DNA of 64,000 nucleotides. Source: Anaeramoeba flamelloides (lineage: Eukaryota; Metamonada; Anaeramoebidae). The stretch is from NCBI GenBank assembly GCA_027625915.1, contig JANTQA010000051.1, positions 3,658,501-3,722,500 of the forward strand, read 5' to 3'. Shown one piece after another: positions 1-12,039 of this stretch (positions are counted from its first letter, which is position 1; each line of letters starts with the position of its first letter). Under the pieces are notes generated by a model, which was not told where the DNA came from, did no database searches, and saw nothing but the letters and a program-made list of their open reading frames with translations. A program made the translations under genes and the position numbers.

Positions 1-2358
1 TTTTATTTGGTTGTTGGTATAATAGTTTTTGTTCTTTTCACAATAGGAATTGGAACAAACGATGCAGCAAATTCGTAACCTTTTTCAAGATCTTCCCCTT
101 TTCTTTCTTTCTATCATTTACCTAAATCCTTAAAAAAAATATCTTGAAATAACCTCTGGCAACAACAAAATAAATTTCAAATGACAATAGGATGGGAACT
201 GCCTATGGAAGTATGGTATTTACTTTAAGACGAGCACTGTTATATGGATCAATTTGCGAGATAATTGGTGCTGTATCCATCGGGGCGTTTGTCTCTGAAA
301 CCATTCAAAAGGGAATTGTTGATCCTGATTTTTATAAAGATGATCCTTTAATTTATATGTCTGGTATGTTTTCCGCATTATTTGGTGCAATGGTATGGTT
401 GTTTATTGCTTCAATATTGGGGTAAGTTTTATTTTGGTTATTTCATCATAATTTTTTGAATTTATTTAAAAAGAAATATCTTTTTCCAAACATAAAACTT
501 TTACCAGAAATCAACAAGCATAAATTGATTTTTAATTTAAAAGTTAAATAAGTTTATTTTAATCAATTATTATTCTTAAATTCATTTTTTAAACACTAAT
601 TAATAATTTAGTATTTTAAGTGTATTGAATTGGTTTACATGTATTGTAAAAAACAAAAGATAATAGTTTTACTCATTTTTTTTATTTGTGAAATTAACAA
701 TTTTATCCCGGTTTATTATTCAAACACCAGCGAGGAAAATAAAACAATAATTGTTTGTTTGTTAATTAGAAAATGAAGAACTTTTCTATAAAATAAAAAT
801 TTAAATTCAATTTATAAACAAGAAAGGACATTATCACAAGTTACTTTTTGGGATAATTATAATCAAAAAAACAATAATTCAAATTTAAAATTTTTAATCG
901 ATATTTAACTTAATCCATCAATAACAATTTAAAATTCAATTTCATTTCTTCTCTTTATTTAACACTTTTTTTATTTTCCCATGTAATAGAATTCCTGTGG
1001 CAACAACACAATGTATTATAGGTGGTTTATTAGGATTTTCGATAATTAATGATCAGGGAAAATCTTTACAAATACAAAGTATTATTAACGTTGTACTTTC
1101 ATGGATAACCTCACCTTTGGCAGGATTTTTAGTTGCGTATTGTTTAACCAAGGTTATAAATCATTTAATTTTATATCCTGAAAACTCTGTTAAAAGAAAA
1201 AAACGAGCAAAGGGATTCTTTCCCTTTTTTGTTTCTTTTACGGTTGGAATAATGTTTCTCTTATTTATTGGGATAATTTTTGATCAATTAAAGATCAAAA
1301 AATACGTCAGTTATTTAACTTGTTTGGGTATATTTGTCATTAGTTTTTTAATTTCATGGTTGTATTTAATTCCAAAATTAACAACAAATTTTGATGCAAC
1401 AAAAATTATTACAAAATTTCAAAATGATTTGGATAAAATAAAGGATGCCGAGAAAGCGGCTAAAAAAGAAAATGTTGATGCCAAGTCACATCAAGAATTA
1501 AAATTTAAAGATATCAGTTGTTTAGAAGATGTTAATCAACATATCAAATTAGCAGAAATTGTCACAGATGCCACAAAAAATTTCAAACAAGACACCGAAG
1601 AGGACTCTGATAGAACTCGTCTTCTTGTCGAAAACTTATCAAAGGACATTGAAACAAATTTAGAGGATGACTTTCCAAGTTCCAATTCAGACGACGACTC
1701 AGATAGTGGTTCTGAACTCTTATTAGCATTGGGTAGCTCTGATACAAAAAAGCTTCAAGTCAAAAAAACAAGTACCAATCATGAGAGTGAGAGAGCAAAA
1801 AAAGAAAACTTTATCAGGGTGTATCAATATGAAATAAACAAATTGGGATCAACAATTGCTCTCTTTCTTTTCCTTCAAAAAATTGCAAGCTTAATATTAG
1901 CCTTTGGCCACGGGGGAAATGATCTTGCTAATGGAGTTGGCCCACTCGCAATGATTCTCAGTATATATAAAACGGAAAGCACAACAGCAAAAATTGATTC
2001 AAACATTTGGCTGATGGCTGTAGGTGGCCTATTACTTGCCATTGGAGAAAATTTATTTGGTAAGCGAGTTTTAAAAACCGTCGGGGAAAAAATTACACCT
2101 TTGACTCCAGTCAGTGGCTATATTGCCCAATTTTCTTCTTCTTTAGTAACAATTGTCGCCACAAAAATTGGTATGCCAATTTCTACCACACAGATCTTAA
2201 TTGGCGCAATTACTGGTGTTGGTGCTGGTAACCATGGTTTCAAAAAAGGTGTTAATTATAAAGTGCTTCTAAAAACTGCAATAACTTGGATTTTTACCTT
2301 ACCAATAGCTGCGATTAATTCCTTATTAATCTATTATATTTTTAATTTAATATTTTAA
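1..2358 (+). CDS. PiT-family inorganic phosphate transporter (5' end outside window)
   Basis: Membrane transporter that would take up inorganic phosphate with Na+ or H+. Exons are 1-74, 191-421 and 990-2358 (stop included); both introns are GT-AG (75-190 and 422-989) and joining them keeps one frame of 557 residues. Exon 1 carries the first PiT signature GTNDAANS, completed across the junction as SMGTAYGS. Exon 3 carries the second, GHGGNDLANGVGPL (about 1909-1950). The inverted-duplication motifs IPVATTQCIIGG (start of exon 3) and MPISTTQILIGA (about 2172-2207) are both present. A hydrophilic K/D/E/S-rich loop (about 1390-1815) separates the two transmembrane halves, as in eukaryotic PiT (SLC20/PHO-4) proteins. 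The true start lies upstream of base 1; a GTG at 997 is only an internal codon. Family assignment is firm; coupling ion and membrane location are not visible. Confidence 0.93.
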
Positions 2359-3598
2359 TCCAATAGTTGAATATTTGCTAGTTATAGATTTATTTTCGAA
2401 AATATTGATTAATTAGAGTTTTTTTAAGTAATTTTTATTTTAATCAATTCAAATATATTTAAGGTTGATCTAAAATAGATGCCACGGTATTGAGGTAATG
2501 GGTTTAAATAATTCCTGAATTATTCACTTTATCTCTTTAGATCCGGAAGAACTATTAAATTGCCATTTTTTTCGGATTGGAAATTTTACCTGATCAGATT
2601 CTGAATTGTAAGTTGGTAACAAAAATACATAACATCAACATTATTGATAAGATTGAATTTTTTTCAAAGGTTTCTTCTCGGGGAATAGATAGAATTTACC
2701 TTCGGGGAAGAATGGTTGGTGGCTTGTGGAAAAAAGTACAAACTTGAAATTAAGAAAATGATTAGAAAAAATTTGAAAAGTACTAAAATTAGTGATTTTG
2801 AAGTTCTTATTGATCTCAATAAATATAGGTCATAATTTCACTACAATGTTCTGATCAGTAAGAACCCCATGGTATCTTTTTTTTAGATAGACTTTAATTT
2901 TTTTTCTAAAACTCTTTTATTCGAATTTATTTTTTTTGTTTTTATTTCTTTCGTATTTTAGTTTTAAAATTCAATTTTTGAATTTGTTATAAATAAAATT
3001 TTTTTAAATAATTTTAATTATTTGGTTTATTTTTAAAATCTTTATTTTATTATTATTCTGAATTTTTTATTGTTTTCCCAAACTCCAAATTTCAATTTTA
3101 GAAGAATAAACAAGGTATCTAAGAGTTCTAATGACCTTATTTTTTTTTTTTTTATTTGATCTTTGAATTAGAATTTATGAATTTAATCACTTTAAAATTG
3201 TCTCTTTAACAGATTAACTGTTGAAAACAGTGGATCTTTAACACTATAGTTAATAAAAAATTAAAACATTCTAATAAATTTTAGGAATTAATTTGATTGT
3301 TAAAAATAATAACAGGTTGCCGTTTTTTTGTTTTTATATTGTCCATAGTTAAATTTATGGTTTCATAAAAAAAACTCAGAATAAGAAAATTGTTTAGATG
3401 AGGTAACGCTGTCCTTTCCTTAAACCAAAACACAAATTTAAAAAAAAAATAAAATTAACTTAATGATCTTATTCAGATTTTCATTTTATTTTCCAAAATA
3501 TTTGTCCCTTCGAATATTTTTGTTTGTGTACCCCCTAAATGTCAATAGCGACCACTTCATTACAATTACAGATATATTAATCGAATTTTCATAGATAT
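2359..3598. other. Intergenic, AT-rich, no gene seen
   Basis: No exon-like frame or RNA gene recognised. At 2700-2830 a slightly less AT-rich patch could hold short decayed coding sequence, but no family is recognisable. At about 3390-3410 a motif (GAGGTAACGCTGTCC) has a reverse-complement relative near 54610, so a small repeat end may lie here. Confidence 0.4.
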
Positions 3599-4150
3599 TA
3601 AACTCCATTTCAATCAAAGGTGACCGCAAAAAATAAAATATTGAACTTTTTTTACGAATAAAACAATCTTCAATTTCTTATAAATAATTGAAATAATAAA
3701 ATTTAGTTTAAAGTTGAGATTCATAAAAGAAAAAACAGAACCAAACAATAAATTTCAAAAAAAAAAAAAAGAAAGGTTAAAAAAAGTTTTGTTGCATCTT
3801 ACTTGGAAGGTCTCGTACAAAATTCCTCAATTTCTTAGAAAATTAAAATTGCTGACAATATGATTTTTTAATTGTAAGCGTATGAAAATTTAAAAATAAA
3901 ATACAAAGCCTAACTTTTCTTAATGTTAATTTGGAGTTACAAACATATTTTATTCATATTTAATTTTTTAAAAAAAAAAAAAAAAAAGAAAAAAAAAGCA
4001 AAAAGCAAAGAAAAAAAAATTAAAAAATGAGAAAAAATAATTTTGATCTAAAGATTGAAAAAATTATTTTTAGAAGAATAATGAATTAAACTCATATAAT
4101 ATGTTCTATTTCTTCAATATAACTGCCCCCCTTTGACTAAAAAAGAGTTG
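3599..4150 (+). repeat. Element E, copy 1 (MITE-like, about 550 bp)
   Basis: Aligns by eye with 21625-22155: shared stretches include a poly-A tract, an AATTTCTTAGAAAATTA-like segment, a WTTTGGAGYTACAAACRT segment and AGAATAATGAATTAA near the right end. The ends are inverted: TTTCAATCAAAGGTGACC on the left and the reverse complement of GGGGGGCAGTTAT...TTAGTCAAAGG on the right. The termini resemble those of element C, so both may use the same transposase. No coding capacity. Confidence 0.6.
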
Positions 4151-5840
4151 ACAATAAAAAAAACATTTGCATTTGTAATTTGAATCAATAACCAATAAAA
4201 ATTCCTTTTAATTATATTTCATGGATTTTAAAGAAATTTTCACGAAATATTCCTCATAAAATCCTAAAATTTTCAATAATAATTATGTAATAATTTTGTC
4301 AAAACTGGAATTAACAATTTCAATGTGAACTACAATTATTGGTAATAATCATTGGATTTTTTCAACCTTTTCAAACAATTATCATACAATTAGTATGTTA
4401 AAATTAGGTAATAATCTAAAAAAAGCTTATTCCATTGGCTTTCAATTGTTGACATGTTGTATTAATTGTAAAATTACTTTTCATTTTCATAAAAGTTGGC
4501 AATTAATCCATTTTTTTTTATTTTTATTAAATATTGTAATTCAGTATATTTTTTTGTATATTTAATATAATGTTTTATTATTTATTTTCTGATTTTTTTT
4601 TAATTTTTATTTTTTGGATATATTTTTTTATTTGTACTTAGAATAAATGAGATAATAAAAATTTGCTACAATTTCTTTTTTTTTTTAGTTTTCTTTCTTT
4701 TTTTTAATATTTTTTTTTTTGATTAACAACAATAAAAAAATCTATCTAAATATAAAAATTACTCCTAAAGCCAAAAATAAAATAATAAATAGAAACCTAT
4801 GCATTAAAACACATAGGGCAAGTTCAAGAAGAAAAACTTTGGAAAGAGGGACTTGAGAAGGCTTTTCAATGATTTTATCTCAAAACGTTATTAAATACTA
4901 CACTTCTTTTCTCTCTCTCTCTCTCTTTTTCTATTTTAAGTGTTGATATTTCTCTTTTCGCAAACAAAAGCATCAGAAAAATAAAGTCCATACTTTGAAA
5001 ATTGAAAAAAAATTTGTTTTAATGTTCTATTATTTTCATGTATTTTTCATTAAAATCCAAAAATTTTCAATCAAAATTTCCATGAAATTCCCCAGGAACT
5101 TCAATTGACTATTTCAATGATTATTCACTAAATTTCATTAAAAAAATGCAATAGATTTTCAATCAAATTTCATTTTATTTTCAAAAAAGTTTACCTGGCA
5201 TTCATTTTTTGAAAGACAAATGAAAAAAGAAAAAAATAATAATAATAAAATTTGCTCCTTTATTTTAAATTTAGTTTATGTTAGTTTTTTTTTTATTTTT
5301 GTGATCTTTAATTAAAAATTTATTTTTTGTGACTAAATAAAATGAAGAAACTGTGTTATTGGAAAAAAAAAAGAAAGAAATATTGATAATAAAGTTATTT
5401 TAAAAAAATTATGTCCGTTTTTTAAACTTTTTTGAAGTTTAATCTTTTTAATAAAGTGAAAACTTTTTCAGAATTAAAACTTTTTGAAATTTTTTCATTA
5501 TAAAAAAAATGAGGAACCAACCTTTAAATATGGCGTAGAGTCTTGAGTCTGAAGTATAGCACTTTTTTTAAAAAAAGCCCACACTTTATTAAAAGCAAAA
5601 CTCTAAAAAAGTTTTAACTATGAAAATCTTAAAAAAAACAAAAGTACTCACTTTTTTTAAAATGACTGCAGCCTCAAACTCACATCATTTTTGTTATTGT
5701 TTGGATACACTTTTTTTAATTAATTGTAAATAAATCTGTACTCTCTACTGTTAATTACAAAAGAAAACGATCAAAATTTTCATTCAGCTTTCCAAAAAAA
5801 AATACACCTCTCAAGAATTAATATAATATTTGTTGCAACA
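4151..5840. other. Intergenic, AT-rich, with a partial element F
   Basis: No gene recognised. A CT dinucleotide run lies at 4910-4926. A partial copy of element F (right part, GAAAGACAAATG followed by an A-rich tract and TTTGCTCCT) lies at about 5195-5265. A short relative of the element G end (TTTTCATTCAGCTTTCC) is at 5776-5800, immediately before the complete G. Confidence 0.45.
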
Positions 5841-6184
5841 TAAATGGAACAAAATTTTCATTCAGTTTTCCAAAATAAGGATTTTAAGATCGTTTAACCA
5901 TTTCCATTTTTAAATACATAAATCAGTTTTTATGATTAATTTTCTCTGATAGAATTGGGACTTTGATTGATTTGTTTTAATTCTTGGAATGTGATTATTT
6001 TGGAAAAGTTGATTTAAAATTTTGATCTTTTTATTTTACAATTAACAGTAAATCATCAAAGTCCCCAATTCCACAAAAGTCAAATGAAATATTTAAGCTT
6101 CTTTTCAGAATAAAAAATAGTCGAAAAGTTTACTGATTTATAAAATCTTTTTTTGGAAAGCTGAATGAAAATTTTGTTCCATTA
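5841..6184. repeat. Element G, foldback with long inverted arms
   Basis: Left arm begins ATGGAACAAAATTTTCATTC (from 5844) and is matched in reverse complement at 6152-6183. The pairing continues inward: GAATTGGGACTTTGATTGAT (about 5953) matches the reverse complement of ATCATCAAAGTCCCCAATTC (about 6054). The whole segment could fold into an imperfect hairpin with arms of about 130 bases and a short loop. No coding capacity; consistent with a foldback or palindromic MITE. Confidence 0.7.
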
Positions 6185-6674
6185 ATTTTGAAACAAATAG
6201 TATTTCAAAACAATTGTTATTTTTACTTACTGTTATTTCCCAATTAATAAACGAAAATTTTTATTTCAATTTCCAAAATGAATATTAATTATGACTGCTA
6301 CAATCAAATCAGCAGTAAAAATTTTGTCTTAGAGCAAACTTTGGAAGTTTAATTTATGGTCTAAAAGTATCATTTCTAATGGACGTTGTAAAGATCTTTG
6401 GGTTTTACTTCAACTTATAAACTTAATACAATATTTTAGAAATTGAACTAAATTTATTCATTTTTTAATTGGAAAATAATAGTATTCAAAAAGAATCGGA
6501 AAAAAATGAAAAACAAAATCTCAACTTGCACGATTAATTATTTGTTTATTGCAATTTGATTTTGAAAATTCAAAAACCATTTTGCCTATAAAAAACTGTC
6601 TATCCCAGCGAAAATAAAATTTGTCCTAAAAATGGGATGAACGAAACGAATTCTTTCTTTGTCAAATTAGCAAA
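6185..6674. other. Short 3' flank of the TPT gene, nothing recognised
   Basis: AT-rich intergenic sequence. A weak further relative of the element G end (ATTTCAATTTCCAAAATGAA) lies at about 6263-6283. No gene or RNA seen. Confidence 0.4.
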
Positions 6675-7655
6675 TTAAATCTTTTTCTTTGAATTAAGAA
6701 TTGAGGTGTACCAAATGGTCCCTGCTGTTGCCAATATTGCTCCAACCACATTTAATTTTGAGAAGGGGTTTTTAAAAAGAACAACGGAAATAATGATTGT
6801 ACACAAATGTTTAATATTACCAGCTATGTTTATTGTCAGAGCGGAAGTTTCTTTGTTTGCATTAAAATTGGCAAAGTTCAAAAAAAAGGCGATCATTGCG
6901 CTGACAATAATAAAGACACAAATATTGAAGTCCAATGCAGAAAGCGCCTCTTTAAAGGATTCCTTCGAAGTCAAGATCCCAAGAAACATTATTACGGAAG
7001 CCTGTGGCGCCATTGTGCTTAATAATTGGATTGGAGACGATTTGTTTTCTCCTTTTAAAAAGACTGAGCACATTATACTTTTCAGTGATGAAACAAAGCA
7101 AGCAAGGAAGGTAATAAAAATCCCAAATTTGGATCCATTGATCTCTCCATACGTTGCGATCGCAACACCAATTATCACAATCACCACGCTGACATAAAGC
7201 CTCGCGCTATAGCGTTTATTTAGCATCACACGCGTCAAAATTGCCGTGATTCCTGGGATCATGGATCGTATGATTTGGATCAAGGACACAGAACAATATT
7301 GGATTGACAAATTACCAAGATAGATATTTGCTGAAAACAAAAAAGACATCAAGAAGAAATGTAATTTCTTGTTTTTTGTTTCGCTGTGTTGCTTTTTTCT
7401 GCTTTTGCCTTGATAGTCATCGTTTTTTTTTTGTTTTAAATACTCTTGGTCATCGGCTTTTTTGTTGCTTTTTTTTTTTTTTTTGTTTTCAATGAAGAAA
7501 TAAATCATGGAAAATAATGTTGCAAAAATCATATGGATAAAGGATAGGATCAATGGGAACAAAAAAGTTAAATGATAAAAGATTGATTTGTTGATTATTG
7601 TAATAAAGATATTTAAAAAAAACCATATCATTAACCAAATTGAAATAAACCCCAT
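6675..7655 (-). CDS. TPT/SLC35-family sugar-phosphate or nucleotide-sugar transporter
   Basis: Intronless, 326 residues, from ATG at 7655-7653 to the stop at 6677-6675. The N-terminus WLMIWFFLNIFITIINKSIF is the triose-phosphate-transporter family opening (conserved N and NK), followed by FPLILSFIH. A lysine-rich insert (about residues 58-98) separates the first two helices from the rest and is a cytosolic-type low-complexity addition. The conserved core follows: NLSIQYCSVSLIQIIRSMIP, a short-loop KRYS segment, and the C-terminal signature TSALTINIAGNIKHL then SVVLFKNPFS. About ten membrane helices fit the drug/metabolite-transporter fold. Substrate cannot be read from sequence; Golgi or ER membrane is the usual location of the closest group (SLC35E-like), which is inference. 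An A-run of about 20 bases directly precedes the ATG on the coding strand. Confidence 0.88.
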   Translation of the reverse strand: MGFISIWLMIWFFLNIFITIINKSIFYHLTFLFPLILSFIHMIFATLFSMIYFFIENKKKKKSNKKADDQEYLKQKKNDDYQGKSRKKQHSETKNKKLHFFLMSFLFSANIYLGNLSIQYCSVSLIQIIRSMIPGITAILTRVMLNKRYSARLYVSVVIVIIGVAIATYGEINGSKFGIFITFLACFVSSLKSIMCSVFLKGENKSSPIQLLSTMAPQASVIMFLGILTSKESFKEALSALDFNICVFIIVSAMIAFFLNFANFNANKETSALTINIAGNIKHLCTIIISVVLFKNPFSKLNVVGAILATAGTIWYTSILNSKKKI

Positions 7656-8058
7656 TTTTTTTTTTTTTTTTTTTTGTTTATGAATTCCTGAAAAAAATGA
7701 TCTACATTTTTGTATTTTTTTTCTCTGATTGAATATTTTTTGCTTTGTAAGGGAGAAAAACTCGTTTTATAAAAAAGAGAAGAAGGCTTTAGAGATGGTA
7801 CCTTGAATATGGCTACATGTACTCACCATTTAATTAATACTAGTATTAGAAATTCTAAATATTTTAATATTTCCGATGATTTACATTTTTTCAATTATTT
7901 AATTTTTGTTTCATTAAAATTATTAGATTGTCCTCTTAACACGAAAACATTATCCCTTGAATACTTGTTTTTTATCAGGGGAATTCTTAATATTTAAATT
8001 TTATTCTATCAATTAAAATTATAGTTATTAATTGAGTTTCTCTGTTTACTATTAACCT
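7656..8058. other. 5' flank of the TPT gene, no further gene
   Basis: Begins with a poly-T run (poly-A on the gene strand). A 64-codon frame at 7803-7997 on the plus strand looks like chance: no conserved motif and ordinary intergenic composition. Confidence 0.4.
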
Positions 8059-8584
8059 TTAAGGACTACGTTTTAAGTTGAAAAAAGTGAAATAATCGAT
8101 AAAATCACTCTTGAATAAGTTATGTAATCCAAGTAATATTTGCCCAAGAAGAATTTCTTTTATAAAAAATGTGAAATTTTCACAATTTCAACAATTTTCA
8201 CAATTTTTACCTTGTTAGATAATGCTAAATTTTTTATTTTAATATTTTAGAATTTCCATTTCAACTTTCAGAACTCACACTATTTTCTAGAGCTGTTCTA
8301 CATATTTTTTAAATTTACTTTTATAAGTTTGAAATGTTCTCGAATTTGAAATGCACTTGAAAATCTCCAAAAGCCATTTTTTGTAATTATTTTTTTGTTA
8401 TTTATAATTTTCCTTTTCATTGAAAAACAAAGAATAATAATCTTCGTTAAAAAGTAAAGATGACTAAAAATGTTTTTTTTTTTTTTTTTTGTCCAATTTC
8501 TTCTGTGTGAAAATTTTTTTTGAGAAGCGAAAGTGTTTTAGCACAATTACTCAACCCCCTCAAGGGTGGGAACGTAGTCCTTAA
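8059..8584. repeat. Element M, TTAA-flanked inverted-repeat element
   Basis: Between two TTAA tetranucleotides (8059-8062 and 8581-8584) the ends read GGACTACGTT on the left and its reverse complement AACGTAGTCC on the right. TTAA target duplication is the hallmark of piggyBac-type elements, although the usual CCC/GGG start is not obvious here. About 520 bp, no coding capacity, so at most a non-autonomous copy. Only one copy seen in the window. Confidence 0.5.
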
Positions 8585-8801
8585 GCTTAACATCAAAAAT
8601 ATGTACAGATTTTTCATCAGAAAAAAATTTGTTAATTGTTTTTTATTTTGAATAATAATTTATTGTAATAAATTGTTTTGAGAGTAACCAATATAGATTA
8701 CTAAATAAAAATATAATGTAATAATTTTATTTTTTGAAAGACAAATGGAAAAAGAAAAAAAAAAATAAAAAAAATGTTTGCCTCTAATTTTGAAATTTGG
8801 C
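8585..8801 (+). repeat. Element F, copy 1 (217 bp MITE)
   Basis: Ends are inverted: GCTTAACATCAAAAATATG on the left and the reverse complement of TTTGCCTCTAATTTTGAAAT on the right. The body matches 25684-25903 in the opposite orientation, including TTTTTCATCAG, YAATATAGATTA and GAAAGACAAATG. The almost equal lengths (217 and 220 bp) support defined element boundaries. It abuts element M. Confidence 0.72.
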
Positions 8802-9402
8802 TGAGATGATTACTCATCATATTTGTTAAAGAGATAATTTTGAAGTAACTCAATTCAAGAATAACGATTCAGCGAGTATCTAGGTTAGGCATTTTCATCA
8901 CAAGTATTTTATACTTTATCTTGCCTTATGTATTAATAGAGTTTCAAACTAAGTTAATATAAATTAGAATTCTATATCAAAAATAAGAATTTTTGATTTA
9001 TTCAAAAATAAGGGGTGGGGTGTGGGGAGACGAATACAATACATTTAATTTAAGCAAATTTCAAAAAATTTAATCAAAGAGAGATTCTGTCTTGATTTAA
9101 ATTGTCAATAAATTGAATCTAATTAAGATATTATAGATAACACACCATAATGTTTATGTTGGGGGTCAGACACATGGAAAACCATTATAGTTATATGGAT
9201 AAATTGTTATCATTTTATTAAATAATATTCAAATTAGGGGATTGTTTGTGAAAATGCTGATATATAACCTAATATTTCAATTCAGCAAGTAAAGTATTAT
9301 AATAGATTTTAAAATATTATAGTTTGGATAAAGTGCTAAAAAAATTCATCTTAAAATAATTTAAAGATAATATGATTGTCTTTTTTTCAAGAATATTCAT
9401 TC
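8802..9402. other. Intergenic, nothing recognised
   Basis: AT-rich sequence without a gene or repeat that I can align. A G-rich tract (GGGGTGGGGTGTGGGG, about 9010-9026) stands out in base composition. Confidence 0.35.
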
Positions 9403-9954
9403 GTTATTAAACAATTTTTTAGTCAAAATTACCCAGATATAATTGACAAATTACACATTTTTAAAGGGGTTAAATGACATATTAGAAGAAAAAATTTATT
9501 TTGGAAATTTCAAAATTGAAATTATTTTTTCACATTTTTGCACATTTTGTTTTTTTATTTTCGATTTTATTTTTGATAACCCAATTCAGTTACAAATTGT
9601 TTTTTTATTGCAAGTTCGATAGTCACTTGGCAAAAAAAATAAAATTCTAAGGTTATTGATAAAATAAAAATTATTGTAAAGAAATCATTTTATTTCTATT
9701 GGTGTTTTCTGAAGATGTTCAAATCAAGATCTAAAATGGCATTGTTTTTTTTTTTTCAATAGTTCACTAAGAATTTGGGTTTTAAAATTTTAAAGAAAAT
9801 AGATTGATTTATTAGTCTTATTCCGTGGTGGATATGAAGTTAAATTGATGTTTATTATTCTACTTTATTCTTCAATAATCTTCAAAGGCTATTTATAAAA
9901 AATATTTGATATTTGAAAAAAATATTGAGTACCTTTGACTGAAACAAAGTTTAT
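9403..9954 (+). repeat. Element C, copy 1 (about 550 bp)
   Basis: Aligns with 34167-34708: GTGTTTAAAGGGGTT-like segment, ATATTAGAAGAAAAA, CACATTTTTGCACAT, TTGCAAGNTNGATAGTCACTT, ATTTATTTCTATTGG, AAGAATTTGGGTTTT and the end ATTTGAAAAAAATNNTG...ACTGAAACAAAGTTTA. Left terminus is degenerate (AGTCAAAATTACCCAG). Confidence 0.68.
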
Positions 9955-10794
9955 AGATATAAAAAGATCACTTTTTTTTTATTAGGTAAACTTGATTTTA
10001 AATTAAAAATACTTGATTTTACATAAAAATTCTTATTTTAATTTTGTGAGGTAATACTGTCATTATAAAACTCAAGGTCTCTGCAATGAATGAAATAATT
10101 CAAGAAGTAGAAACTTTAAAAAAATCAAGATAGATTCAATTTTTTTTTAAAATCATGTTTTACTAATATATATATATATATATATATATATAAGCAAAAA
10201 AGAAAAAAAAAATCAAAAACACTTTTAAGGGTTTAACCACAGTAAAGGAAAAATTTTCATTTTTTTGAAATTTTGAAGAGGATCAGAAAATAACATTTTT
10301 TACTTTGGTTGTATATCCTCGATTTTTATTATTTGAAGTCCTTCATTCATTTGATTTTTTATTTTTTTTTTTAAAAGTCTCAAAGAAATTGCCAGAATAA
10401 AATGTTGAGTTGAATTGTTGAAAAAATGTTTCAAATGTTGAGTCACTTATCTTTTATCCTTATACCAACATTCTTTTGTGGTCTTTAATTTTTTGAAATA
10501 GTGATTTTACCCTTCTTTTTAAACAAAATCCATTTATCAAAAATTTCATTGATAAATAAAAATCTTTCTTCTTGCTATTTGTTATCATAATTAAACAAAT
10601 TCAAAAATGATGAAAAAATTAAAATTTGAAGACTGACAAAAGGATATATAAATAGTATTTTAATAACTAGAAGGAACCCATAAATAATAAAAATCACAAA
10701 ACATATCTTATTAGGATTTTAAATAGTTGGGTTTAGAAGAATTGGAGAAGTTAATATGATTATATTCTATCAAATTTAAACAAAAAAAAATAAC
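9955..10794. other. Intergenic with a TA microsatellite
   Basis: A (TA)n run lies at about 10167-10192. No gene or alignable repeat otherwise. Confidence 0.4.
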
Positions 10795-10998
10795 TACAGT
10801 TAGTTCTACTTTTTTAGGCACAAACTTTCAACGAAATTTAAAGTACAATAAAAATCTCAAATTAAGGCACAAAATTTTGGATTCTAGTAAAATAATTTGT
10901 AAAAAAAAAAATTACAATTTTTATGCCATCATTTGAGATTTTGATTGTGCTTTAAATTTGGTTGAAAGTTTGTGCCTTAAAAGAGAAACTGACTGAAT
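10795..10998. repeat. Element B, copy 1 (about 200 bp Tc1/mariner-like MITE)
   Basis: Left end TACAGTTAGTTCTACTTTTT, then GGCACAAACTTTCAACGAAA; right end carries the inverted forms TTTGGTTGAAAGTTTGTGCC and AAACTGACTG. Arms of more than 50 bases. The family is defined by this and the copies at 12440 and 54109. The right-terminal TA is altered in this copy. Confidence 0.78.
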
Positions 10999-11052
10999 AA
11001 GTTTTATTCTAAGTATCTAAAATTATCTTCTTCCCAAAAAAAAACTAAGCAC

Positions 11053-11424
11053 CATTCCAAAAATTTGGACACACCCAAAATTAAAAATAGGAAAACAAAA
11101 ACTCACTGTATTGTATTTTTCCAGACCTAATATAAAATTACATTTAAGTAACATAGTATTAAGGTTTTTATAAGTAATCCTTTTCATCCAAATAAATACT
11201 CAGAAAAAAAATAATAATAAAAATTAATTAAAGAGTGTTTTAATAATTTTTAAAAGAACTCATTAAAAAGTATTAGTAAATATGTTACATTTTCAATAAA
11301 AAAACATTAATTATCAATCAAAAGTTGGATACCACTAACTGATTTTTACTAAGTCCTAACGATTTAAAAAACTTAATTTGAGGTTATATTCGTCATTTAA
11401 ATAAAAAAAATTTTTTTGGAATGA
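11053..11424. repeat. Element H, copy 1 (Tc1-like ends, internally shortened)
   Basis: Starts ATTCCAAAAATTTGGACACA and continues with TTGTATTTTTCCAGACCTAA and AACATAGTATTAAGGTTTTT, shared with 36797 and 58374. The right end TTTTTTTGGAAT is the inverted partner of the start. Shorter than the 36797 copy, so the middle is probably deleted. Confidence 0.62.
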
Positions 11425-12039
11425 AAGAGAATACATAGCCCAAATTCAAAAATGATTTCTTAATTGTTAGTTTGTTGTAATAAAATTTTATTTTTTTTTT
11501 CACTTTAGTAACGATGCTTTTCTCGTCAGTCACAAAGGGGCAGGAACCTTTCCAAAATATTTATTATGTTTACTAACATTTAATTGTATTTCATGAAGAA
11601 GATGGGAAAAGAGGTTATTTTAGGGTTAAAACATGATGACAAAATCGAAAATATTTTTTTTTATGATTTGAACAAGTCCAAACATCTATATCGTTTATCT
11701 ATTCAAATTTTTTAATTTAATAGTGATTTTATTCGTTCATTTATTTCATTATCTATAAAAAAAAATACTTTATTAATAATTTGTGCTTAAGAAACAATAT
11801 AAATTTTTTCGTTCCTAAAAATAAAGCCAAACAATATTTTTACTCTTATCTATAAACAAGTTACAATAGTTTTTTTCCTCTAAGCATATAATCAAGATAT
11901 GCTTTAATTTTTTATATAATTTCTAAAAATAAGTTTAGTTTTTCAATAAGTGACTTCTGGTTCCAGAATGTGTCTTAAGATATCTATTTTATTTAATTTT
12001 TTTAAGAAATAACAAGAAAATTTAAAAATGTTTCTTTTA
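11425..12039. other. Intergenic, nothing recognised
   Basis: AT-rich sequence without a gene, RNA or alignable repeat. Confidence 0.35.

Noticed and set aside
2700-2830. Possible decayed coding stretch after the phosphate transporter
   Set aside because: Short frames such as one reading KSTKISDFEVLIDLNKY are suggestive, but stops surround them and no family is recognisable.
6706-7197. 163-codon frame antisense to the TPT-family transporter
   Set aside because: It is a shadow of the conserved transporter on the opposite strand; its residues mirror the real codons and no motif is present.
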